Below, piece after piece: positions 18,382 to 26,005 of a stretch of DNA of 64,000 nucleotides (positions within the stretch are counted from its first letter, which is position 1; the number at the start of each line of letters is the position of its first letter). The notes beneath the pieces were generated by a model. It was given only the letters and a program-made list of their open reading frames with translations, ran no database searches and was not told where the DNA came from. A program made the translations under genes and the position numbers. This stretch comes from a candidate division KSB3 bacterium (GTDB taxonomy: Bacteria; Moduliflexota; Moduliflexia; Moduliflexales; Moduliflexaceae), in assembly GCA_002748425.1 (NCBI GenBank), contig PDSJ01000024.1, positions 1 to 64,000 on the forward strand, written 5' to 3'.

Positions 18382-18912
18382 ATGAACCAGGAAGCGATTG
18401 CTCTTGAACCGGAAGTCAAACAATATACGCTCTCGATCCTTGTGAGAAACCATGCTGGTGTCCTGTCGCATGTGGCCGGCTTATTTACCCGCCGAGGCTA
18501 CAACATTGAAAGCATTTCGGCCGGCGTGACCGAGAATTCGGACATCACCCGCATTACGATCGTTGTCAGCGGCGACAAGCGCATTGTCGAGCAGGTGGTC
18601 AAACAATGCCGAAAGCTGGTTGACGTGATTCAGGTCAGCAGCCTGAAATACAACGAAGCGGTCACCCGTGAGCTGGCTCTGATTGTGGTCAAGGCCGATC
18701 TGGAGAATCGGTCCAAAATTATTGAAGTCGCGGACATCTTCGATGCAAAGATCGTTGACATGGCGGAAGATTCGCTACTGCTGGAAGTCACCGGAAACAT
18801 CCGTAAAATCAATTCGATCATTCACCTGCTCACGCCCTTTGGCATTGTGGAAATCGGCCGGACAGGGATGGTCGCGTTGAAAACGCGAAGTTCGATCCCA
18901 GCGCTTCATTAA
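18382..18912 (+). CDS. ilvN: Acetolactate synthase small (regulatory) subunit, copy 1
   Basis: A 176-residue IlvN/IlvH protein: an N-terminal ACT domain ([22 protein letters not shown] region, with GYNIESIS) binds the feedback amino acid, and a C-terminal domain ([18 protein letters not shown]) activates the large subunit. It has a 12-residue N-terminal extension relative to copy 2. The asparagine in GYNIES, known in E. coli IlvH to matter for valine binding, is kept. Immediately follows ilvB copy 2. Confidence 0.93.
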   Translation: MNQEAIALEPEVKQYTLSILVRNHAGVLSHVAGLFTRRGYNIESISAGVTENSDITRITIVVSGDKRIVEQVVKQCRKLVDVIQVSSLKYNEAVTRELALIVVKADLENRSKIIEVADIFDAKIVDMAEDSLLLEVTGNIRKINSIIHLLTPFGIVEIGRTGMVALKTRSSIPALH

Positions 18913-19004
18913 TCAAAAACAGGGGTCGTCTTGAAGTTCGACATGCGACATCGCGGACATCAAGCATTCACAGACCCCGGCAACTTTTCACCGAGAGCTG
19001 TCTT

Positions 19005-19496
19005 ATGAAACATACCATCAGTGTACTAGTCGAAAACAAATTTGGGGTCTTAGCCCGTGTTGCAAGCCTCTTCAGCGCCAAAGGCTATAACATCGAGAGC
19101 CTGTCAGTCGGCGAGACAATGGATCCTGATGTGTCGCGCATGACGATTGTTGTGCCCGGCGATGAGGCGATCCTTGAGCAGATTGTCAAGCAATTACGCC
19201 GCTTGATTGATATCATCAAGGTCAGCGATCTGACGCAGAACAATTACGTTGATCGGGAGATGGTCCTGATAAAAGTGAAGGCCGATCCATCGATGCGTTC
19301 GGAAATTTTAAACATTGTTGATATTTTTCGCGGAAAAATCGTTGACGTATCTCCCCGGAACTACACGATAGAGATTACAGGGGACAGGGGCAAGATTGAT
19401 GCGATCATCACGATGTTGACCCCCTTTGGCATTAAAGACATTGCCAGAACAGGCAAAGTCGCCATGTTGCGCGGTTTACAGGAACAGAACAAATAA
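19005..19496 (+). CDS. ilvN: Acetolactate synthase small (regulatory) subunit, copy 2
   Basis: A 163-residue ACT-domain regulatory subunit, the usual IlvN/IlvH length. It begins [20 protein letters not shown] with [12 protein letters not shown] and continues with [18 protein letters not shown]. Clearly related to copy 1 but diverged through its whole length, so the duplication is not recent. The gap of 92 bases from copy 1 and 70 bases to ilvC holds no obvious terminator. Confidence 0.93.
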   Translation: MKHTISVLVENKFGVLARVASLFSAKGYNIESLSVGETMDPDVSRMTIVVPGDEAILEQIVKQLRRLIDIIKVSDLTQNNYVDREMVLIKVKADPSMRSEILNIVDIFRGKIVDVSPRNYTIEITGDRGKIDAIITMLTPFGIKDIARTGKVAMLRGLQEQNK

Positions 19497-19566
19497 CGCG
19501 AACAATGAGACGCATGAGACTTCAGGTCAACGTAATTTACATCTTTATAAAGGAGGATATAACGAT

Positions 19567-20664
19567 ATGGCAATCATCGATTTTGGCGGAGTAAAGGAAG
19601 AAGTGGTGACTCGTGAAGAGTTCCCAGTGGAAAAAGCGCTGGAGGTCTTGAAAGATGAAACCATTGCCGTCATCGGCTATGGTGTGCAGGGACCGGCTCA
19701 GGCCCTGAATATGAAAGATAACGGATTCAACGTGATTATCGGCCAGTCACAAGACTTTAAGAACGATTGGGATCGCGCCGTGGCAGATGGATGGGTGCCA
19801 GGTGAAACGCTGTTCGATATCGATGAAGCTGCTCGACGCGGAAGCATCATTCAGATGCTGGTATCGGACGCCGCCCAACGCGCCATCTGGCCGACGATCA
19901 AAAACTGCCTGAATGAAGGCGATGCCCTGTATTTCTCACATGGCTTCTCGATCGTGTACAACGATCAGACAGAAGTCATTCCACCGGCCAATGTTGATGT
20001 GATTCTCGTCGCTCCCAAAGGATCAGGGACCTCGGTACGGCGTAATTTTCTGTCTGGTGCTGGCATCAACTCCAGCTTTGCCGTGGAACAGGATTTCACC
20101 GGACGTGCCAAAGATCGCTGCATGGCTGTTGGTATCGCTGTAGGATCGGGCTACCTCTTCCCAACCACGTTTAAAAATGAAGTGTACAGCGATTTAACCG
20201 GCGAACGCGGCATTCTGATGGGCGCATTAGCGGGTGTGATGGAAGCCCAGTACGAAGTCCTCCGCGAGCACGGTCATTCACCGAGTGAAGCCTTTAATGA
20301 AACTGTTGAAGAACTGACCGAAAGCTTAATTCGTCTGGTGGGTGAAAACGGCATGGACTGGATGTACGCCAACTGTTCCGCTACCGCACAGCGTGGTGCG
20401 CTGGACTGGAAACCGAAATTCAAAGACGCCACACTGCCAGTCTTCAAGGATTTATATGAACGCGTTGCAAGTGGCCAGGAAACCGCCCGCGTACTGAGCA
20501 GCTGCAGCGCTCCGGACTATCAGCAACAATTAGGCAGGGAACTGTCGGAAATCGGCAACTCAGAAATGTGGTTAGCTGGCAAAGCGACCCGCAGCCTGCG
20601 TCCGAAAGAAGACGCCAAAGCGATCACCGCCGAGACCAAAGGTGTGAGCGGACGTCAGTACTAA
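19567..20664 (+). CDS. ilvC: Ketol-acid reductoisomerase
   Basis: The enzyme isomerises and reduces acetolactate with NAD(P)H, step two of valine/isoleucine synthesis. The ATG at 19567 follows AAAGGAGGAT; the frame opens earlier inside ilvN but without a ribosome site. The product is 365 residues, longer than the common class I enzyme (about 330) and near the type seen in Bacteroidetes. GYGVQGPAQALNMKDNG is the nucleotide-binding loop, VAPKGSGTSVRR and GVMEAQYEVLREHG the metal/substrate segments. Last gene of the ilvBBNNC run. Confidence 0.95.
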   Translation: MAIIDFGGVKEEVVTREEFPVEKALEVLKDETIAVIGYGVQGPAQALNMKDNGFNVIIGQSQDFKNDWDRAVADGWVPGETLFDIDEAARRGSIIQMLVSDAAQRAIWPTIKNCLNEGDALYFSHGFSIVYNDQTEVIPPANVDVILVAPKGSGTSVRRNFLSGAGINSSFAVEQDFTGRAKDRCMAVGIAVGSGYLFPTTFKNEVYSDLTGERGILMGALAGVMEAQYEVLREHGHSPSEAFNETVEELTESLIRLVGENGMDWMYANCSATAQRGALDWKPKFKDATLPVFKDLYERVASGQETARVLSSCSAPDYQQQLGRELSEIGNSEMWLAGKATRSLRPKEDAKAITAETKGVSGRQY

Positions 20665-20772
20665 TTTCGTCCTTCTGCCTTCAGGAGTTCAATCTGCCCT
20701 GTTTCCATGCTCTGGCACAGGAACAGGGCGGCCACACGCTTTGGTCCCGCCACTCACATACAACAAGCGGAA

Positions 20773-20826
20773 GGAATGAATCTGTGAGGAGCATACGCAC
20801 GTCTGGGTCAGCTCGTGCGTCATTCC
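20773..20826. terminator. Possible terminator between ilvC and the DtxR-like gene
   Basis: Two nested arms pair across this convergent junction: GGAATGA with TCATTCC and CGCACG with CGTGCG, separated by an internal loop. There is no T-run, so the call is weak. The right arm overlaps the last codons of the minus-strand gene. Confidence 0.3.
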
Positions 20827-21257
20827 TTGCCTTTAAAACTATCGAGCCACGCGCGATATTCAGGCGGCGCCTGCTCTAAAAATTTGCTGAAATCATGTAT
20901 GCGTTCCAGCACAAGTTTTGAGACCCCATGCTCCATCTTACATGCTGTTTCTTCCGCTTGTTCCGGATCGACCCCCAGTACATCGACGAAAAAATTACGC
21001 AGCGTTTGATGCTTCCAGACCACACGCTGCGCCACCTTTTTCCCTTTGACCGTCAGGGTAATAATATCATAAGGAGCATAGTTCACCAGGCCCTTTTCCG
21101 AGAGTAAACGCAAAGCACCGGTGACGGAAGAATTACTGACTTGCAACCGTTCGGCAATATCTTTTGCTCTCGCAGCGTGCTTTTTCATCTCAATATGAAA
21201 AATCGCTTCCATATAATCTTCAAGACTATCACTGAGCTGTGCACTTGTTCCGGCCAC
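20820..21257 (-). CDS. DtxR/MntR-family metal-dependent transcriptional regulator
   Basis: A 145-residue protein with an N-terminal winged helix (SLEDYMEAIFHIEMKKHAARAKDIAERL, cited as region; recognition part VSNSSVTGALRLLSEKGLV) and a C-terminal metal-binding/dimerisation half with HQTLRNFF and EETACKMEHGVS. These are hallmarks of Mn/Fe-dependent repressors without an SH3 domain. The start is GTG at 21257 after AAGGAGGGATC. The promoter overlaps the end of the upstream ATPase gene, and a TTAGCTAA palindrome at 21292-21299 could be its own operator. Confidence 0.88.
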   Translation of the reverse strand: MAGTSAQLSDSLEDYMEAIFHIEMKKHAARAKDIAERLQVSNSSVTGALRLLSEKGLVNYAPYDIITLTVKGKKVAQRVVWKHQTLRNFFVDVLGVDPEQAEETACKMEHGVSKLVLERIHDFSKFLEQAPPEYRAWLDSFKGKE

Positions 21258-21291
21258 ACGATCCCTCCTTATATGCAGGACATATTTTGCC

Positions 21292-21299
21292 TTAGCTAA
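21292..21299. promoter_or_regulatory. TTAGCTAA palindrome, possible autoregulatory operator
   Basis: A short perfect palindrome between the proposed -10 and the GTG start of the DtxR-like gene. It resembles the TTAG/CTAA half-sites common in DtxR-family operators. Confidence 0.3.
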
Positions 21300-21326
21300 T
21301 AATGTTAACAGCGTTTAAAAATTTTA

Positions 21327-21358
21327 ATTATATGAAAATATATCGAAACTTTTGTCAA
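21327..21358 (-). promoter_or_regulatory. Promoter of the DtxR-like gene
   Basis: On the minus strand TTGACA (21353-21358) is followed by TCATAT at 17 bases and by a perfect TATAAT at 20 bases. The -35 overlaps the stop codon of the ATPase gene. The surrounding DNA is very AT-rich. Confidence 0.55.
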
Positions 21359-22203
21359 GAGAAAACACGCTGGATTTCCCGAAGAGCCTCATGAGCTGAG
21401 AGTCGCTGACATGAAAAATGTGGTTTTTTCTGACGCAGTAATTGCAGGGTCTGCAACAACAGCGGGAGTGGAATGCCGATCTCCTGGAGAGGATCAGGAT
21501 TCTTCAGCAGGTCCGACGTTGAACCGTTGAAAGCGACTTCTCCCTGGTCCAGGATGATGATATGTTCAGCATATTTCAGGAGCAATTCCACGTCATGGGA
21601 TACCAGAACAAGTTGGGTATGAGTCTGCTGGCGCACATTTTTCAGGACGTCCATAAATGCATGGGCCCTGGCCCGATCCATGCCGACACTGGGTTCATCG
21701 AGCAGCAGCAGGTCCGGCTGCAATGCAAGCACAAGCGCAATCCCCAATTTACGCTGCTCCCCCCGGCTCAGGGTGAAGGGCGAACGCCGGCGCAGCCCCT
21801 GAATGTCAAAATCGAGCTGCTCACACACGCTGAAGATTGTGTGTTCCGCGACTCTTCCATCAATCCCGCACTGCTCCAGAGACAGCTTCAACTCTTCCCA
21901 AACAGTTCTGCCGTAAAACTGCCGTTCGGGAAACTGAAAACTCATCCCAATCCGTTTTCGAACGCGGCGCAACACGCTTTTTGACTGATGAATATTCTGT
22001 CCGTCAATCAGAACTTGCCCGGATGTCGGCTTGAAAATGCCATTAATCTGGCGGATAAAAGTCGATTTTCCCGAGCCTGGCACACCGCAGATCCCAATCA
22101 TCAAGTCAGTGTCGAACTCAAGATCAATATTGTTCAGCGCCGGCCGTTCAGAAGGCTGCGCAGAGGCGTAACAGAACGTGAGCTGCTCGAAACAGATACG
22201 CAT
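21355..22203 (-). CDS. ECF-type ABC transporter ATP-binding protein (EcfA-like)
   Basis: A 282-residue ATPase. Walker A is GVPGSGKST, the Q-loop FQFPERQ is typical of energy-coupling-factor ATPases, the signature reads LSRGEQRKLGIA, Walker B is LLLLDEPSVGMD, and the switch histidine is in LVSHDVE. ECF systems import vitamins and metals with a partner ATPase, a T-component and a substrate-binding S-component; none of these is adjacent here. The only neighbours are the metal regulator downstream and a carboxyltransferase upstream, so the substrate is unknown. Confidence 0.85.
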   Translation of the reverse strand: MRICFEQLTFCYASAQPSERPALNNIDLEFDTDLMIGICGVPGSGKSTFIRQINGIFKPTSGQVLIDGQNIHQSKSVLRRVRKRIGMSFQFPERQFYGRTVWEELKLSLEQCGIDGRVAEHTIFSVCEQLDFDIQGLRRRSPFTLSRGEQRKLGIALVLALQPDLLLLDEPSVGMDRARAHAFMDVLKNVRQQTHTQLVLVSHDVELLLKYAEHIIILDQGEVAFNGSTSDLLKNPDPLQEIGIPLPLLLQTLQLLRQKKPHFSCQRLSAHEALREIQRVFS

Positions 22204-22260
22204 TATCCTGAGGATTTCTCCAGCAATTCAACGAATACCTTACTCAGGGAGTTGCAAGAC

Positions 22261-22295
22261 AGAAAAACCCGGAGCGGGATTCCCGCACCGGGTTT
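22261..22295 (-). terminator. Terminator of the carboxyltransferase gene
   Basis: AAACCCGG pairs with CCGGGTTT, with an inner GCGGGA/TCCCGC stem. Read on the minus strand it ends in a run of five T, directly after the gene's stop at 22322. Confidence 0.8.
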
Positions 22296-22321
22296 GAATT
22301 CACTCGAGCTTCCATGCACTT

Positions 22322-23848
22322 CTAGACTGCAGGACTGATGCCGACCTGATAGGATTGACCGTTAATCGTCACCACAAAATCTTTGGATGCCGAGAGCGTC
22401 TTCGCTGCCGGACCAGGAGCATCCGCACGCGGAGCAGCGTCTTTCTTGTCTTCTTTATAGTACACACTGACAGCGGCTTCACCTTTCAGAAATGTCAGCC
22501 CTTTTTCTTTACAGGTCGCTGCGATAAAGATGTTTTCGTCGCTCACGTCCAGGGCGTTTTCTTCCAGAACTTTGGTGGCGGCCGGAATTCCCGGTTCCAA
22601 CACATCCATCGGGTCCCCCTCAAAAGGCTCTTTGCCCAACTGCTCTGCCGCGATTTTTACAATTTCAGGATCCGGCGTGCGCGGGGTTTTCCCGAAATAA
22701 CCCAAAACCATGTTGCCATAGCCATCGGTCATCTTCTTCCATTGACCTTGAACGACGTTCATAAACGCCTGCTGAAAATAGAACTGCGACACCGGCGTCA
22801 CACTGGTTCCGAAGCCGCCCCGAGCGACAACTTCCGCCATTTCGTGGATCACCTGCGGGTAGAGGTGCAAGGTGTTCGTGTCGCGCATCATCAACGTATT
22901 GGCCGTCAACGCACCGCCCGGCATCGGGGAAAGCACGATATTCGGAGAAACCTGCTTGGCTTCCGGCGGCATCATATACTTTTCCATACACTCGTTGAAA
23001 ACCACTTCAGCTTTCAAGACTTTCTCATAGTCGATATCCAGAGTGTAGTCGCTATGTTTCAGCGCATGCCACAAGCCCAGAATATCAGGCTGGCAGGTTC
23101 CGCCGCTCACCGGTGATTTGGCTAAATCGGTTCCGTCAGCGCCTGCTTCAATAGCTGCCACAATACAGGACAAGCCTAAACCGGCCGTGTCGTGCGTATG
23201 GAACCAGATGATGGTCTCTTTGCCGACAATGTCACGCGTCTTCTTAATCGTTTCATATACGACACGCGGCGTACAGGTTCCGCTGGCATCTTTAAAGACA
23301 AGTGAATCATAAGGGATACCGCGTTCCTGGATTTCCTGGATTTTTTCGATGTAAAATTCCGGTGTATGCGCACCTTTACTTGGGGTATCAGGCGGAAGCC
23401 CCATCAGAGTCACGGCAACCTGATGCTTGAGTCCGGCTTCCTTGATGCAGCGTCCCGAGTAATCGAGGTTGTGCATGTCGTTCAGGGCGTCGAAATTTCT
23501 TATGGTGGTCACACCATGCTTTTTGAAGAGCCTGGCGTGCATGTTGATAATGTCTTTTGGTTGCTGCGCCAGCCCCACCACATTGATCCCTCTCGCCAGA
23601 GTTTGCAGGTTCACATCCGGCCCGGCAGTGGCGCGAAATTTATCCATCATATCGAAGGCACTTTCATTGCAATAGAAAAACAGACTCTGAAAACGAGCGC
23701 CGCCACCTGATTCAAAGTGATCGATCCCTGCTTCCACAGAAGCTTCTAATGCTGGAAGAAAATCCTCGGTGATGACCCGCGCTCCAAACACCGACTGGAA
23801 ACCATCCCGAAACGATGTGTCCATAAATTTAATCTTCTTTAAAGCCAT
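22322..23848 (-). CDS. Pyruvate/oxaloacetate carboxyltransferase subunit without biotin domain (OadA/PycB-like)
   Basis: A 508-residue protein with the DRE-TIM barrel carboxyltransferase domain: MDTSFRDGFQS, FESGGGARFQS, SLVFKDASG (carbamylated/active lysine region), WFHTHDTAGL with metal histidines, and SPMPGGALTANT. The C-terminal conserved carboxylase domain is present, but the protein stops just after VTINGQSYQVGI, where OadA normally continues into a biotinyl domain with MKM. It would need a separate biotin carrier. No membrane decarboxylase subunit is adjacent. Ribosome site AAGGAGG, spaced 12 bases. Confidence 0.88.
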   Translation of the reverse strand: MALKKIKFMDTSFRDGFQSVFGARVITEDFLPALEASVEAGIDHFESGGGARFQSLFFYCNESAFDMMDKFRATAGPDVNLQTLARGINVVGLAQQPKDIINMHARLFKKHGVTTIRNFDALNDMHNLDYSGRCIKEAGLKHQVAVTLMGLPPDTPSKGAHTPEFYIEKIQEIQERGIPYDSLVFKDASGTCTPRVVYETIKKTRDIVGKETIIWFHTHDTAGLGLSCIVAAIEAGADGTDLAKSPVSGGTCQPDILGLWHALKHSDYTLDIDYEKVLKAEVVFNECMEKYMMPPEAKQVSPNIVLSPMPGGALTANTLMMRDTNTLHLYPQVIHEMAEVVARGGFGTSVTPVSQFYFQQAFMNVVQGQWKKMTDGYGNMVLGYFGKTPRTPDPEIVKIAAEQLGKEPFEGDPMDVLEPGIPAATKVLEENALDVSDENIFIAATCKEKGLTFLKGEAAVSVYYKEDKKDAAPRADAPGPAAKTLSASKDFVVTINGQSYQVGISPAV

Positions 23849-23947
23849 CTTCTTTAATCCTCCTTAAAGATCTATGATGTTGCTGACGCAACCAACATCC
23901 GACTGCGACAAACGCTGTCTACATGACAAGCGCTTAATATGGTGAAA

Positions 23948-23976
23948 CTTAAGACAAGAGCGGGGAAATGTGTCAA
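23948..23976 (-). promoter_or_regulatory. Candidate promoter of the carboxyltransferase gene
   Basis: Minus-strand TTGACA (23971-23976), 17-base spacer, CTTAAG. The -35 is perfect, the -10 poor. Confidence 0.35.
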
Positions 23977-24151
23977 GCGAAAAATGAAACGCCATTATCG
24001 AAAGTGCCATTTGGGCGCTCTCGACATTCTGGAGCAGCAGACCTGGTCGCAGAAGGACGCTGACCATCAGCATGCCCTTTGTCCTGCAACATGCGACGGC
24101 TATGCCACGGACTGGCACGCGATGCAGCCAAACCTGTGGTGACAGAGTCTC

Positions 24152-25522
24152 TCAGCCAGAGATTTCTTCGATCGCGTCCGACAGCGAGGCAACGCCGACG
24201 ATGCCGATCGAAAATGTTCCACTGAGGCGTTTTTGCGCGTGAGCAGGGAGGAGACAGCGCGTAAAGCCGAGTTTTTCAGCTTCCCGCAAACGCTGTTCGA
24301 CATAAGGGACGGAGCGAATCTCTCCGGACAGGCCGATCTCTCCGAACATAACGGTTTTCTGATCCAGTGGAATATTTTTGAAACTCGAGGCCATGGCCAA
24401 GGCCAGGCTGAGATCCACTGCCGGTTCATCGATCTTGACGCCGCCGACCACATTGACGAACACATCCTGGGCCTGCATATAGAAACCGACAATTTTTTCC
24501 AGCACCGCGATCAGCAGCGAAATTCGATTGGTGTCGACACCTTTGCCCATGCGGCGGGAGGTGCCCAAATGCGTCGGAGTCACCAACGCTTGCAGCTCGA
24601 TCAGAATTGGCCGGCTGCCCTCCATACTGCAAGTCACTGAAGCCCCTGCAAGCTGTTCTGCCGGCCGTTCAGAGAGAAACATGGCCGAAGGATTGGGGAC
24701 TTCATCAAGTCCTCCGGATTTCATCTCGAACACTCCGATTTCATTTGTCGACCCAAAACGATTTTTCACTGAGCGCAAAATGCGGTAAATGTGCTGTCGT
24801 TCCCCCTCAAAATACAGAACCGTATCAACGATGTGCTCAAGGACTTTGGGACCCGCAATCGATCCGGATTTGGTAACATGTCCAACGATAAAGGTGGAGA
24901 TATTACTGCGTTTTGAGAAAAGCATCAGTTGCGATGAAACTTCCCGCACCTGGCTCACGCTGCCCTGTGAAGAACTCAGTGAGGAGGTGAACATCGTCTG
25001 GATGGAATCGATCACAAGAACATCAGGACCTAATTCTTCGACATGCGTGAGGATGTGTTCGAGGCAGATTTCGGTCAGGATATAGAGACCAGGGTGCGAG
25101 ATCTTCAGACGGTCGCCCCGCAAACGGGTCTGACGGGCGGATTCTTCACCTGACACATACAGGGTTTTTAAGCCGGACTGACTCAGTCCGCCGCTCATCT
25201 GGAGCAAAAGCGTTGATTTACCGATGCCAGGATCACCGCCGATCAGCACAACTGATCCGGGGACAATGCCTCCGCCGAGGACACGATCGACTTCAGCGAG
25301 GGACGATGAAAAACGGAAGTCTTGCCCCGATTCAATTTCCGTGATCGGACGCGGTACGCCTTGTGGGCCTCCAGCGGCTTTTTCCAAGACACTGGCAGAA
25401 GCGCTGAACTTCTGCTCTTCCAGCATACTATTCCACTCGCCGCAGTCAGGGCAGCGTCCCATCCACTTTGGGGACTGCGATGCGCAGGCTTGACAGACAT
25501 ATATCGTTCGGCTTTTGGCCAT
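24152..25522 (-). CDS. radA: DNA repair protein RadA
   Basis: RadA is a RecA-related ATPase that helps branch migration and processing of recombination intermediates. The 456-residue protein has the N-terminal zinc finger (CQACASQSPKWMGRCPDC), Walker A GGDPGIGKSTLL, the RadA-specific KNRFG motif, and a C-terminal Lon-protease-like domain lacking catalytic serine function (SLALAMASSFKN, GEIGLSGEIR). Length and domain order are standard. It stands alone, transcribed away from the histidine kinase gene. Confidence 0.96.
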   Translation of the reverse strand: MAKSRTIYVCQACASQSPKWMGRCPDCGEWNSMLEEQKFSASASVLEKAAGGPQGVPRPITEIESGQDFRFSSSLAEVDRVLGGGIVPGSVVLIGGDPGIGKSTLLLQMSGGLSQSGLKTLYVSGEESARQTRLRGDRLKISHPGLYILTEICLEHILTHVEELGPDVLVIDSIQTMFTSSLSSSQGSVSQVREVSSQLMLFSKRSNISTFIVGHVTKSGSIAGPKVLEHIVDTVLYFEGERQHIYRILRSVKNRFGSTNEIGVFEMKSGGLDEVPNPSAMFLSERPAEQLAGASVTCSMEGSRPILIELQALVTPTHLGTSRRMGKGVDTNRISLLIAVLEKIVGFYMQAQDVFVNVVGGVKIDEPAVDLSLALAMASSFKNIPLDQKTVMFGEIGLSGEIRSVPYVEQRLREAEKLGFTRCLLPAHAQKRLSGTFSIGIVGVASLSDAIEEISG

Positions 25523-26005
25523 GTTGACCCCGTACCCTTTTCACCGGGACTCTGCAGGACGTCACCAGCGTTTTTGCCGGCAAAGAGGCCGTCTTTTGAT
25601 CGGACTCATCCCACATGCCTTCCGGAGACATTGCGTTTCAGCTCTGAAGAATAAGAAAATATTCATGAAAAACAGCTCAGAATTGTCAATAAAATCAGCT
25701 CCGGAATAATAATTTGTTCCTGCCATAACATTCTTGCAAAACTGATGCTGCCGCAGATCTCATTCCGTGCATTCTTTACTCAGCGAAATCGTGATTTTTA
25801 AGGTCACAACAAGCAGTCAGCCTGGAGAAAACTGCTCTTGCTGATTAAACTTTTCTTGCATGAACTGTTCCTTTATTATATGTGGTCACTTTAGAAATAC
25901 AGCATGTGCGGGGACCATGTTTTCGTCTCGCTTATTTCGATGAATTCCCGCCCGCAGGGTTCCCCCTTTCATCAGGCGCACGACTTACTGTAACTGGCAG
26001 ACAGG
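25523..26005. other. Divergent intergenic region between radA and the hybrid kinase gene
   Basis: About 480 AT-rich bases without a credible gene; it must hold promoters for both neighbours. A plus-strand candidate is TTGCAT (25856-25861) with TATATG at 25877-25882 (spacer 15) or TATGTG at 25879-25884 (spacer 17). Confidence 0.4.
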
